Assembly: GCA_040081715.1 (NCBI GenBank)
Contig: JBEBFY010000004.1
Location: 1-64,000, forward strand
Direction: 5' to 3'
DNA length: 64,000 nt
Source: CANKJK01 sp040081715
GTDB lineage: Bacteria > Acidobacteriota > Vicinamibacteria > Vicinamibacterales > UBA2999
Shown: one piece after another, positions 24,816 to 33,173 of the stretch
Layout of the letters: each line of letters starts with the position of its first letter
Position numbering within the stretch: position 1 is the first letter of the stretch
The notes under the pieces: generated by a model
Seen by the model: only the letters and a program-made list of their open reading frames with translations
Told to the model about the DNA's origin: nothing
Database searches by the model: none
Program-made: the position numbers and the translations under genes

Positions 24816-25700
24816 CTACTGTTTCTGAACTGTCTGGATAGTGCGTGTGATAATCACGCTTCCAGAGCATGCGGTTGTCCCAGCACCGCAGTTATTACCG
24901 CTCGGGACAATGGTTGCCGTCGAAGTGCCAGTAAATCCGTCCTTGGCTGCCGCGTTGACGGTCCACGTATCGCTCACTGTGACGCTGACAGACGGTGCAG
25001 GCACCGGCCGCACAATGACAGCGGGGGTACTGGCGCTGGCAACGAATGTCCCTGCGGGAGCAATCGTGGTGGGGAGGAACGAACGAGTAAGGGATGGAAA
25101 GATTGAATCAAAGAACGATCCCGTTAGATTGATCACGACCGGAGTTGCAGGAGTACCGGCGGTTGACGCCAAGTTGAAAGAGTAGCTACCCTGCCCTGTG
25201 CCCATGCCGGCAGTGTTGCAAATACTGAGGCCCGACGACAAGACGGTGGTGGTGCCCGGCGGCGTCGTGTCAACGCAACTTCCCACCACGTAGTTGCCGC
25301 CGAACCTGATTGCCGCGTCGAACCTTGGTGCCGAACGAAGAACCGCAGATCCGCTCGGACCAGTGCTGTCAGCGTAAGTAATCGTCGCATCGCCAGCACC
25401 AACCGGCGTTGCGGTCGCCGTCGTCCCGTTCTGCTGGAGTGTCGCTATCGACACGGGGCTGTTCCACCCGCCCAACAGAGCCCCCGCTGGCGACCTCTGC
25501 GCGCTGAGCGTTGAGGTTGAACCGGTGCTGTCGAACATTGAGTAGAACGCAACGGGTGTCGATGCACTGACCGTGACCGTGAAGGTCGGCACGGTGGTCG
25601 TTGTTGTCGTCGTCGGTTGGGTGGGGGTAGAACCACCACAGCCAACGACCAGAACACCTGCGCCGAGCGCAAAAAATAGCGCCGTCAAAACTTTCCTCAC
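24816..25700 (-). CDS. Putative lipoprotein with threonine-rich linker
   Basis: The 294-residue protein has a lipoprotein signal peptide ending LVVGC (C21), a short Thr/Pro linker, and a Ser/Thr/Gly-rich beta region to the end with no recognised family. It probably sits on the outer or inner membrane facing outwards. The GTG at 25700 is supported by AAGGAG seven bases upstream; the frame is open to 25997. The composition differs from its neighbours (lower GC, many Thr and Ser). The gene is framed by two near-identical ~100-bp repeats, which suggests acquisition or amplification. Confidence 0.7.
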   Translation of the reverse strand: MRKVLTALFFALGAGVLVVGCGGSTPTQPTTTTTTTVPTFTVTVSASTPVAFYSMFDSTGSTSTLSAQRSPAGALLGGWNSPVSIATLQQNGTTATATPVGAGDATITYADSTGPSGSAVLRSAPRFDAAIRFGGNYVVGSCVDTTPPGTTTVLSSGLSICNTAGMGTGQGSYSFNLASTAGTPATPVVINLTGSFFDSIFPSLTRSFLPTTIAPAGTFVASASTPAVIVRPVPAPSVSVTVSDTWTVNAAAKDGFTGTSTATIVPSGNNCGAGTTACSGSVIITRTIQTVQKQ

Positions 25701-25901
25701 AGATGTGCTCCTTCTCCCAGTTGTTTGTCTGCCCGAAATGCCATCGCGCAAAGGTCTGAACGGGCGTTCACACGTCAAAACACGAGAGCCACTCGTCGCA
25801 CCAGACGTTTTGGGAAACTTACCGTATGGTAGGCAACTTGAGCACCGGTTATCAACAGGAAATGATCTGCGGGACATCCCCTCGCCAGATGTGGCCGGCC
25901 A

Positions 25902-26005
25902 GCCGTCACTGGTCCGCGCTGTGCCGGAGCCTGGCTGCGTCGCATAGTGAGCACCACGTTGACGTCCAGACACCGCGAATATTGTCGATCGTCTCACCGC
26001 GTACT
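25902..26005. repeat. Right copy of the ~100-bp direct repeat
   Basis: It is the same orientation as the copy at 24595-24695, with a 1307-bp period between them. It lies 200 bases upstream of the lipoprotein start. The remainder of 25701-26062 shows no gene. Confidence 0.85.
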
Positions 26006-26062
26006 CAGTACAAGCGAAACCCGCTTTTAGGACGCTGACTCAGCGCCCTGCCCAGGCCGTGA

Positions 26063-26746
26063 TCACCGGCCCTTGTCCCACCACTCGACCTGCTGGCGTT
26101 CGGGACGGCGGAAGAACCAGACGCCGACCAGTCCGGCCGCGAAGCCGGCCACGTGCGCCCAGAACGCGATGCCGCCCGCCATCTGGGCTCCGCCGTCGGC
26201 TGAGACGACCGCGAGGCTGCCCAGGCCGTTGACGAACTGCATGAGAAACCAGACGCCGAGAAAAACGATGGCCGGCACCTCAATTACCTGAAAGTAGATG
26301 ACGAGCGGCAGCAGCGTGACGATGCGCGACTTCGGGTACAGCACGAAGTAGGCGCCCATCACGCCCGCGATGGCGCCGCTGGCACCGACCATCGGCACGA
26401 CAGAATCGGGACTCATCCACGTCTGCGCCATGGCTGCCGCCACGCCGCAGAGCAGGTAGAAGGCCACGAAACGGCCGTGGCCCATGCGGTCTTCCACGTT
26501 GTCGCCGAAGATCCACAGGTAGAGCATGTTGCCGCCGGCGTGCATCAGGCCACCGTGCAGGAACATCGACGTGAAGACCGTCGGCCACGAGAACTCGGCC
26601 GGCACCAGCCCGAACACGTAGATGAACTCCTGCACACCCTTACCGAGCGTGAACTCGTAGGCGAACACGAGGCCATTCAGCACGATGAGCGTGACCGTGA
26701 CGTAAGGAGTCGTGCGGGACGGGATGACGTCTCGAAGGGGAATCAC
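26063..26746 (-). CDS. Rhomboid-family intramembrane serine protease
   Basis: The 227-residue membrane protease has about six TM segments. The Rhomboid signatures are all present: HGGLMHAGGNMLYLWIFG (64-81), the catalytic GASGAIAG (S123) and the catalytic histidine in FWAHVAGF (H198). It cleaves TM segments of client proteins; substrates are unknown. The GTG at 26746, with an upstream GGAGAG, was chosen over the longer frame to 26887, which would overlap the divergent zinc-ribbon gene. Confidence 0.92.
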   Translation of the reverse strand: MIPLRDVIPSRTTPYVTVTLIVLNGLVFAYEFTLGKGVQEFIYVFGLVPAEFSWPTVFTSMFLHGGLMHAGGNMLYLWIFGDNVEDRMGHGRFVAFYLLCGVAAAMAQTWMSPDSVVPMVGASGAIAGVMGAYFVLYPKSRIVTLLPLVIYFQVIEVPAIVFLGVWFLMQFVNGLGSLAVVSADGGAQMAGGIAFWAHVAGFAAGLVGVWFFRRPERQQVEWWDKGR

Positions 26747-26800
26747 GGGGCCTCTCCGTAGGGTACAGTAGCCGCGGAAACCCGGGAGTCCTCGACCGTT

Positions 26801-27001
26801 ATGACCTGCTCGCAGTGCGGCACCACGATCGCCGACAAGGCCCTCATCTGCTACAAGTGCGGCGCGGGCACCACCGCACCTCGTCATCAGGCTGCGGCGA
26901 CGGTCACGCGCAACCCGTGGGTGCGTCCCGTCGCGCTGCTGGTTATCGTGGCCGTGCTGTTGGCGCTGGCCTGGAGTGCGGGCCTGCTGAGCAGCCGTTA
27001 A
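26801..27001 (+). CDS. Small zinc-ribbon membrane protein
   Basis: The 66-residue protein has an N-terminal zinc ribbon (CSQC at 3-6 and CYKC at 17-20) and a single C-terminal TM helix (about 42-62). Such tail-anchored zinc ribbons are common but rarely characterised. It is divergent from the rhomboid gene, and a TACAGT hexamer lies about 32 bases upstream. Confidence 0.65.
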   Translation: MTCSQCGTTIADKALICYKCGAGTTAPRHQAAATVTRNPWVRPVALLVIVAVLLALAWSAGLLSSR

Positions 27002-27039
27002 CGTAGTACCCTCACCTCCGTTTTCGGGAGGTTCCCTTG

Positions 27040-28071
27040 ATGCGCCACGCCCTGCGACTGTTTTCGACGATTCTTCTGGCTGCGCTGTGGACGCTGCCCC
27101 TGCCAGCGGCCTCGCGCGATGTCGAGCGGCTCACACCCGCGCTCGACGCCATTCTCTTGGCAGACGCAAAGCTGGAGGTTGTGCGCCAGGACTACTTCGG
27201 CGCGGCCGAAGGCCCTCTGTGGGTGCGTGACGGCAACTACCTGCTGTTCAGCGACATGGCCGCCAACCGGATCTTCCGCTGGGATCCGGGGCCGAAGCGG
27301 CTCTCCGTGCATCTGGAGAAGGTCGGGTTCACCACCATGGACCTGACCAACGTCCGTGTGCTCGACAACGGCCGGTTGCTGGTGGCGCTTCACGGTTCGA
27401 ACGGCCTGGCGCTCGATCGCGAGGGCCGGCTCGTGTACTGCTCGCAGGGCGCGCGGGCCATCGTGCGCGTGGAGAAGGACGGCACGCGTACGACGCTTGT
27501 GGACCGGTGGGAAGGGAAGCGCCTCAACGGACCGAACGACCTTGTGGTGAAATCCGACGGGTCTATCTACTTCTCGGACATGGGATCCCAGCTCAAGGGC
27601 GGGGCCGCGAAGAGTCCGGACCGCGAGATCGACTTTCAGGGTGCGTTCCGCTGGAAGCCGGATGGCACGCTGCAGGTGATTCAGCGCACGCTGACCAATG
27701 GCGTCGCCTTCTCGCCAGACGAGAAGTACCTCTACACGACCGGCGGCGGGGGCGGCATCACGCGCCACGAGGTGCAGCCGGATGGCTCGATCGCTCACGG
27801 GGAGCTCCATGTGGATACGCGCAACCAGCCACTGAAGGGCGGTCCGGACGGCGTGCGCGTGGACAAGCACGGCTACATCTTCTCGTCGGGTCCCGGCGGC
27901 GTCTGGATCTCGGCCCCGGACGGGACGCATATCGGTACGGTCTACACGCCGGACAAGAACGCCTTCGAGAACACCACGAGCGTGGCGTTTGGTGATGCCG
28001 ACGGCAAGGGGCTCTACATCACCACCGTGCGGAGCGTGTTTCACATCCGGATGAAGCGCGCGGCCTGGTAG
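27040..28071 (+). CDS. Secreted SMP-30/gluconolactonase-like beta-propeller protein
   Basis: The 343-residue exported protein has a signal peptide (about 1-24) and a six-bladed propeller. It has the SMP-30 signatures AEGPLWVRDGNYLLFSD (near residue 56) and RLNGPNDLVVKSDGSIYFSD (near residue 160), carrying the metal-binding Glu, Asn and Asp. It likely hydrolyses a sugar lactone or related ester outside the cytoplasm. The Shine-Dalgarno GGGAGG (27026-27031) suits the ATG at 27040; a TTG at 27037 is adjacent. That site can pair with ACCTCC at 27014-27019, so initiation may be structure-sensitive. Confidence 0.82.
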   Translation: MRHALRLFSTILLAALWTLPLPAASRDVERLTPALDAILLADAKLEVVRQDYFGAAEGPLWVRDGNYLLFSDMAANRIFRWDPGPKRLSVHLEKVGFTTMDLTNVRVLDNGRLLVALHGSNGLALDREGRLVYCSQGARAIVRVEKDGTRTTLVDRWEGKRLNGPNDLVVKSDGSIYFSDMGSQLKGGAAKSPDREIDFQGAFRWKPDGTLQVIQRTLTNGVAFSPDEKYLYTTGGGGGITRHEVQPDGSIAHGELHVDTRNQPLKGGPDGVRVDKHGYIFSSGPGGVWISAPDGTHIGTVYTPDKNAFENTTSVAFGDADGKGLYITTVRSVFHIRMKRAAW

Positions 28072-28088
28072 CAACAACGAAGCCTGCT

Positions 28089-28517
28089 TTATCGCGGCGG
28101 CACCCGCAGGAGGCTGTGCAGCGTGCCGATGCACGCGTCCATGACGACGGTCAACCCGCCGGCCGCAGCCGTGGCTGCTGCCTCTTCATTCACGATTCCG
28201 GACTGTAGCCACAGCGCCTTGGCGTGGATTCGGACCGCCTCCTCCGCGATGGGCGGGGTATCCTCAGCGCGCCGGAACACATCGACGATATCAATCGGCT
28301 CGGGAATGTCCGCCAGGGAGGCGTAGGCTTTCTGGCCGAGCACCTCGGTTTCCCGCGGATTGACCGGAATCACGCGGTAGCCGACGCTCAGCAGCTTCCG
28401 CATGATGCCGTGGGAGGGCCGGTCGGGGCTGGACGACGCGCCGACGATGGCGATGGTCCGGGCGTCGGTCAGCAACTGCCGGATCGCGTCGTCCGAGGGG
28501 GGTGTCAGGGGAGCCAT
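28089..28517 (-). CDS. CoA-binding domain protein (YccU-like)
   Basis: The 142-residue cytosolic protein is a lone CoA-binding Rossmann domain with IAIVGASSSPDRPSHGIMR and YRVIPVNPRETEVLGQKAY, the YccU-family signatures. The physiological ligand and role are unknown. The ATG at 28517 follows a TAGAAT hexamer by eight bases, so it is probably leaderless. It converges with the SMP-30 gene. Confidence 0.85.
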   Translation of the reverse strand: MAPLTPPSDDAIRQLLTDARTIAIVGASSSPDRPSHGIMRKLLSVGYRVIPVNPRETEVLGQKAYASLADIPEPIDIVDVFRRAEDTPPIAEEAVRIHAKALWLQSGIVNEEAAATAAAGGLTVVMDACIGTLHSLLRVPPR

Positions 28518-28613
28518 GTGCCCCGATTCTACCGGGCCTCGTCCGGGGCGGCCGGTGGTATCCTCTCGCCGGTCCCCAGCGCACGACTCGCGTGGGTGAT
28601 ACGAGGAGGAGTC

Positions 28614-29045
28614 ATGAAGGGAATTGTGATCGGCATCGCGACGGTCGTGCTCGGCGCGAATCTCGCCTGGGCGGACGCGCAACAGGATGCGCTGGCGGCG
28701 CAAAAGAGGTTCATCGAGGCATACAAGACCTGCAACGTGCCTGAGCTGAGCAAGGTGATTACCAGCGACATGCAGTTCATTCACGTGGGCGGCATGACGC
28801 AGGACAAGACCTCATTCGTGGCCGGCGTGGGCGGGTGCGCGCTGTCGAACCTGGTGCTTGAGGTCAGCAAGGTCCGGATGTACGGCGACACCGCGGTCAT
28901 CCAGGGCACACAGACGCACACGCTGAAGAACGGCACCAGCGGGACGCTGGTCGTGTCGCAGGTGTATGTGAAGCAGAACGGCGCGTGGCTGTTCGCGTCG
29001 CACCAGTCGACGGCGCCCGCCGCGCCGCCGGCCGCCAAGAAGTAG
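28614..29045 (+). CDS. Secreted DUF4440/SnoaL-like protein
   Basis: The 143-residue exported protein has a signal peptide (about 1-20) and a single NTF2-like domain. Its segments DALAAQKRFIEAYKTCNV and VSQVYVKQNGAWLFASHQST are typical of DUF4440. The fold forms a ligand pocket but activity varies, so none is claimed. A good Shine-Dalgarno sequence (GAGGAGGA) precedes the ATG at 28614. The tail is Ala/Pro-rich. Confidence 0.75.
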   Translation: MKGIVIGIATVVLGANLAWADAQQDALAAQKRFIEAYKTCNVPELSKVITSDMQFIHVGGMTQDKTSFVAGVGGCALSNLVLEVSKVRMYGDTAVIQGTQTHTLKNGTSGTLVVSQVYVKQNGAWLFASHQSTAPAAPPAAKK

Positions 29046-29063
29046 CGCGTTCCGGGAAGTATC

Positions 29064-29999
29064 CTACCGTCCCGCCATGAGGCGCTTCTCGATTGCGGGA
29101 AGCGCCTCCAGCACCACATCCCCCGTCATCTGCAGACTCCGGGCGCTGACCGCCTCCAGCGTGTCGCCGGGCGTGTGCCACGCCGCATAGTCCAGGTCGA
29201 TGAGGTCCACCGCCGGGACTCCGGCGGCCAGGAACGGATAGTGGTCGTCGCCGCCCACGGAGAACGGCTCGTCAATGAAGGCATTGCCGTGGCCGAGCCG
29301 CTTCGCGGCGTCCCAGATGAGGTCCGTGAGCCAGCGCGTGGACGTCGTTTCCCGCCGGATGTTGAGGTTCCTGTCGCCGACCATGTCGAGCAGGATGAAC
29401 GCCGTGAGGCCCTTGAGGGTGCCGGCCTTCTGCGCTGCCTGCACGTAGTAGCGGCTGCCGTAGGTGTTGTCGAGCCCCTGCCATTCCACCACGGCCTCTT
29501 CGCCGTCGAAGAAGAGCAGGTCGATCGTGAACGGATTCTTCCGGGCCTTCAGCACGCGCCCCAGTTCGAGCAGTGTCGCCGTGCTGCTGGCGCCATCACT
29601 GGCCCCGACGAATCGGAAATCCCGGAACAGTTTCGTGTCGTAGTGACTGCCGAGGGCAATGCGCTCGAGCCGCGTGCCAGGGATGGTGGCCACCACGTTC
29701 ACCATGCGGATCTTCCCGATGGGCGTGTCGGCGTCGAAGGCCTGTTCGGTTGCGGTGATACCGGCTGCCTTGAGCTGCGCCAGGATGTAGCGGCGGCACG
29801 CGGCCAGCGCCGCTGAACCGGCCGGCCGCGGGCCGAAGGCCACCTGACGGCGCAGGTGTTCCCAGGCGCGATTGCTGTCGAAGGAAGGCGCCTTGGCCAC
29901 CGGCTTGGCGACCGGCTTGGCCCTGGGCGTCTGCCCCGCGGTGCCACTCACGCCTGCCGCGGCCAGCAGCAGCGTGAGGATCGCGGCGGATCGGCGCAT
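29064..29999 (-). CDS. Secreted M28-family protein, glutaminyl-peptide cyclotransferase-like
   Basis: The 311-residue exported protein has a signal peptide (about 1-22) and an M28 zinc domain. Ligands lie in GSHYDTK, VGASDGASS, DGEEAV, LLDMVGD and AWHTPGD. The spacing YGSRYYVQ, DHYPFL and WHTPGDT resembles glutaminyl cyclases more than plain aminopeptidases. It therefore may form N-terminal pyroglutamate on exported proteins. The ATG at 29999 begins the signal peptide, just after citrate synthase on the same strand. Confidence 0.82.
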   Translation of the reverse strand: MRRSAAILTLLLAAAGVSGTAGQTPRAKPVAKPVAKAPSFDSNRAWEHLRRQVAFGPRPAGSAALAACRRYILAQLKAAGITATEQAFDADTPIGKIRMVNVVATIPGTRLERIALGSHYDTKLFRDFRFVGASDGASSTATLLELGRVLKARKNPFTIDLLFFDGEEAVVEWQGLDNTYGSRYYVQAAQKAGTLKGLTAFILLDMVGDRNLNIRRETTSTRWLTDLIWDAAKRLGHGNAFIDEPFSVGGDDHYPFLAAGVPAVDLIDLDYAAWHTPGDTLEAVSARSLQMTGDVVLEALPAIEKRLMAGR

Positions 30000-30007
30000 C
30001 CTTGATG

Positions 30008-31339
30008 TCAGCCGCGCTGCGCCATCGGCACGAAGTCGCGCCGCGCCGGCCCCACGTAGATCTGGCGGGGACGGGCGATCTTCTGGTCGGGGTCCCGCAT
30101 GAGTTCGTCCCACTGCGCGAGCCAGCCCGCCGTGCGCCCGATGCCGAAGAGCACCGTGAAGAGTCCCGAGGGGATGCCCATCGCCTGATAGATGAGGCCC
30201 GAGTAGAAATCCACGTTCGGGTACAGCTTGCGCGAGACGAAGTACTCATCCCCGAGCGCGATCCGCTCCAGCTCGACGGCAACTTCCAGGAGAGGGTTGA
30301 GGCCCGTGATCTTGAACACCTCGTCGGCCGTCTTCTTGATAATCCTGGCACGCGGGTCGTAGGACTTGTAGATGCGGTGGCCGAAGCCCATCAGCAGGGC
30401 CTCGTGGTTCTGGACCTGCCGGATGAACTCCGGTACGCGGTCCACGGTGCCGATCTTGGCCAGCATCCGCAACACGGCCTCGTTGGCCCCGCCGTGGAGC
30501 GGGCCGTAGAGCGCGCCGATGGCGCTGGCTGCCGAGGCGTACGGGTCGGCATGCGAGCTGCCGACGTTGCGCATGCTGCTCGTGCTGCAGTTCTGCTCGT
30601 GGTCCGCGTGCAGAATCAGCAGGACGTCGAGGGCGCGGGCCAGCACCGGGTTGGGGGCGTAGTCACCCTCACCCTTGAAGAGCATGCGGAGGAAGTTTTC
30701 GGTGAACGACAGGCTCGGATCCGGTTCCACGAACGCCTGGCCGGTTGCGTGACGGTAGGTGCCGGCGGCGATGGTCGGCGTGCAGCCGAGCAGCCGGTAC
30801 TCCTGCCGGCGCCGCACCGCCTCGTCCCCGACCGCCTTCGCTTCCGGGTAACAGGTGGAGAGGGCCGCCACGGCACTCTGGAATACCCCCATCGGGTGGG
30901 CATCGGGGGCAAAGGTGGTGAGGAGGTCCTGCACGGAGGGCGGGATGCCCATGTAGCGATGAATCCGGTCCGTCCACTCCGCCAGCTCGACGGGCGTCGG
31001 CAGCTCGCCGAACATCAGCAGGTAGGCCACCTCGAGGTACGAGGCCTGCTCGGCGAGCTGTTCGATGGGATAGCCGCGGTACTCGAGGATGCCCTTGTCG
31101 CCGTCGATGAAGGTAATCCGGCTGTAGCAGGCCGCCGTGTTCATGAAGGCGGGGTCGTAGGTCATCAGGCCGGGGTCTTCGGCGCCTGCCTTGATCTGGC
31201 GGAGGTCCGTGGCCTTGATCGTGCCGTCCTTGATCGCCACGTCGTACTGCTTGCCCGTGCGGTTGTCGGTAATGGTCAGTGTGTCGGTCATCGTGGCAAA
31301 CGTCGGCTCGTCAACAGTGGCGGTCTGGGCTGGCGACAT
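30008..31339 (-). CDS. gltA: Citrate synthase
   Basis: This enzyme condenses oxaloacetate and acetyl-CoA at the entry of the TCA cycle. The 443-residue hexameric-type citrate synthase has the catalytic-site segments HADHEQNCSTSSMR, GPLHGGANE and GFGHRIYKSYDPRA. An internal ATG at 31291 is an alternative start. It stands apart from other TCA genes. The M28 gene begins eight bases after its stop and may be cotranscribed. Confidence 0.95.
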   Translation of the reverse strand: MSPAQTATVDEPTFATMTDTLTITDNRTGKQYDVAIKDGTIKATDLRQIKAGAEDPGLMTYDPAFMNTAACYSRITFIDGDKGILEYRGYPIEQLAEQASYLEVAYLLMFGELPTPVELAEWTDRIHRYMGIPPSVQDLLTTFAPDAHPMGVFQSAVAALSTCYPEAKAVGDEAVRRRQEYRLLGCTPTIAAGTYRHATGQAFVEPDPSLSFTENFLRMLFKGEGDYAPNPVLARALDVLLILHADHEQNCSTSSMRNVGSSHADPYASAASAIGALYGPLHGGANEAVLRMLAKIGTVDRVPEFIRQVQNHEALLMGFGHRIYKSYDPRARIIKKTADEVFKITGLNPLLEVAVELERIALGDEYFVSRKLYPNVDFYSGLIYQAMGIPSGLFTVLFGIGRTAGWLAQWDELMRDPDQKIARPRQIYVGPARRDFVPMAQRG

Positions 31340-31419
31340 GGGGGCGTCTCGCTTTCAGTAGCTCCACTGTCGGGCACCTGCCCTGACAGGTCAACGCCAA
31401 TCGGCCCCCACCATGTGAA

Positions 31420-31437
31420 GTGCGTCTGTCAACGCAC
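31420..31437. terminator. 6-bp hairpin between yacG and gltA
   Basis: GTGCGT and ACGCAC form a perfect inverted repeat around CTGTCA, downstream of yacG and upstream of gltA. No T-run follows. It could terminate the pst transcript or be an operator for gltA. Confidence 0.3.
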
Positions 31438-31476
31438 ATAGGGAATGGTAAATCGGAAAAGGTTGAAAACAGACCC

Positions 31477-31650
31477 TTACTGGGATTCGGACTCGTCGTC
31501 GGGAGTCGCGACCGGCTCGCCGGACACGCGGTAGGTGCCATCGACCCACCGAGCGAGGTCCAGGTTGCGACAACGTTCGCTGCAGAAGGGCCGCCACGTC
31601 GGGTCGGCCGGCTGCCGGCGGCATTCCACGCAGGGAGGGGGCGGCGTCAC
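31477..31650 (-). CDS. yacG: DNA gyrase inhibitor YacG (zinc-binding)
   Basis: The 57-residue protein begins at GTG 31650. It has the YacG pattern CVECRR, then RPFCSERCRNLDLARWVDG and TYRV, so the four zinc cysteines (CxxC and CxxxC) and the conserved DL.RW.D..Y tail are all present. In E. coli YacG binds GyrB and inhibits gyrase. The start overlaps the phoU stop (GTGA), so it is the last gene of the pst operon here, an unusual place. An acidic tail (DDESESQ) ends the protein. Confidence 0.88.
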   Translation of the reverse strand: MTPPPPCVECRRQPADPTWRPFCSERCRNLDLARWVDGTYRVSGEPVATPDDESESQ

Positions 31651-32321
31651 CGCTGGCCGGAGAGCGTGTCCGCGTGATGGCGCACATCGCGCGCCGACAC
31701 CATGAAGATCACGTCCTCCGCGATGTTGGTGGCGTGGTCGCCGATGCGTTCCAGGTGGCGCGAGATGAGGATCAGGTCGAGGGCGGGTTCGACGGTGGCC
31801 TGGTCGCGCACCATGAAGGCCAGCAGTTCCCGGAAGATCTGGCTCTTGAGGGCGTCCAGCTTGTCGTCTTCGTCGAGCACATGCTGCGCCAGGACCAGGT
31901 CACGCCTGACGAACGCGTCGAGGGCATCGCGGAGCATGCGCTGGGCGATGTCGCCCATGCGCGGGATGTCGATGAGCTGCTTGACGGGCGGGTGGACGAG
32001 GTAGCGGCGCGCGGCCTCGGCGATGTTCACCGCCAGGTCGCCGACTCGTTCCAGGTCGGTGTTGATTTTGAGCGCCGCCACAATGGCCCGCAGATCCACG
32101 GCCATGGGCTGGTGGAGGGCGAGCAACTGGAAGGCGCGGCGGTCCACCTCGATATGCAGCTCGTTGATCGGCTCGTCGCCGGCGGCCACGACGGACAGGC
32201 GGGCCGTATCGCCGGCCGACAGCCCGGCCACCGCCGAACGAACGCGTTCCTCAGCCAGGCCACCCATTTCGAGCAGCCGCGCCTGCAGCGTTTGTAGTTC
32301 TTCCTGAAAGTGACTTTCCAC
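31647..32321 (-). CDS. phoU: Phosphate signalling complex protein PhoU
   Basis: The 224-residue all-helical protein has two PhoU repeats (about 5-105 and 115-215), each with the metal-binding helix pattern (INTDLERVGDLAVNIAE and ISRHLERIGDHATNIAE). It damps PhoR/PhoB signalling and tempers Pst transport when phosphate is plentiful. It is 9 bases after pstB and overlaps yacG by four bases. Confidence 0.95.
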   Translation of the reverse strand: MESHFQEELQTLQARLLEMGGLAEERVRSAVAGLSAGDTARLSVVAAGDEPINELHIEVDRRAFQLLALHQPMAVDLRAIVAALKINTDLERVGDLAVNIAEAARRYLVHPPVKQLIDIPRMGDIAQRMLRDALDAFVRRDLVLAQHVLDEDDKLDALKSQIFRELLAFMVRDQATVEPALDLILISRHLERIGDHATNIAEDVIFMVSARDVRHHADTLSGQR

Positions 32322-32330
32322 TCGCTCTCC

Positions 32331-33173
32331 CTAGCCGAACCGGCCGGTCACGTAGTCTTCGGTGAGCTTCTCGCCCGGTGCCGTGAAGATCTTCTCGGTG
32401 CGGTCGAATTCCACGAGCTTTCCCATCCAGAAGAAGGCCGTGTGGTCCGACACGCGGGCCGCCTGCTGCATGTTGTGCGTGACGATGATGATCGTGTACT
32501 GCGCCTTGAGGCGGTAGATCAGTTCCTCGATGCGCTGGGTGGCGATGGGGTCGAGCGCCGAGGCCGGCTCGTCCATGAGCAGCACATCAGGGCGCACCGC
32601 CAGTGCACGGGCGATGCACAGGCGCTGCTGCTGGCCGCCCGAGAGCGCCAGGGCGGAATCGTGCAGCCGGTCCTTGACCTCGTCCCACAGGGCGGCCGAA
32701 CGCAGGCTCTCCTCCACGCGCTCCGCGATGTCGGCCCGCGCGGTCACGAGCCGGTTGATCCGCAGACCGTACGCCACGTTCTCGAAGATCGACTTCGGGA
32801 AGGGATTGGACTTCTGGAACACCATGCCGACCCGCCGGCGCAGTTCCACCACGTCCACGTTGGCGGCGTAGATGTCCTTGCCGTCGACCAGCGCCGAGCC
32901 CTCCACCCGCGTGCCTGGGATGATGTCGTTCATCCGGTTCAGCGTGCGCAGGAACGTGCTCTTGCCGCAGCCCGACGGGCCGATGAAGGCGGTGACGCGG
33001 TTGGTCTGCGCCTGGAGGGTGATGTGCTCGAGGGCGCGCTTGGTGCCGTAGTAGAACGAGAGGTCGCGAACATCGACCTTCACCGGGCTGTCGGTGACGG
33101 CGTCGCGGCCCGGCGCACGGTGGACGGTCGGGCGCGGAGGAAGATGGGTGACGTGGGTCGGGGCTTCAGTCAT
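32331..33173 (-). CDS. pstB: Phosphate ABC transporter ATP-binding protein PstB
   Basis: The 280-residue ATPase has Walker A GPSGCGKST, the Q-loop VFQKSNPFP, signature LSGGQQQR and Walker B LLMDEPASALD, complete for PstB. It powers high-affinity phosphate uptake. The ATG at 33173 overlaps the pstA stop by four bases. The first 35 residues are a Pro/His-rich extension before the domain, longer than in E. coli. Confidence 0.96.
   Translation of the reverse strand: MTEAPTHVTHLPPRPTVHRAPGRDAVTDSPVKVDVRDLSFYYGTKRALEHITLQAQTNRVTAFIGPSGCGKSTFLRTLNRMNDIIPGTRVEGSALVDGKDIYAANVDVVELRRRVGMVFQKSNPFPKSIFENVAYGLRINRLVTARADIAERVEESLRSAALWDEVKDRLHDSALALSGGQQQRLCIARALAVRPDVLLMDEPASALDPIATQRIEELIYRLKAQYTIIIVTHNMQQAARVSDHTAFFWMGKLVEFDRTEKIFTAPGEKLTEDYVTGRFG

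Noticed and set aside
24595..26005. The lipoprotein repeats as integron attC sites
   Set aside because: No GTTRRRY/RYYYAAC core pair and no integrase nearby.
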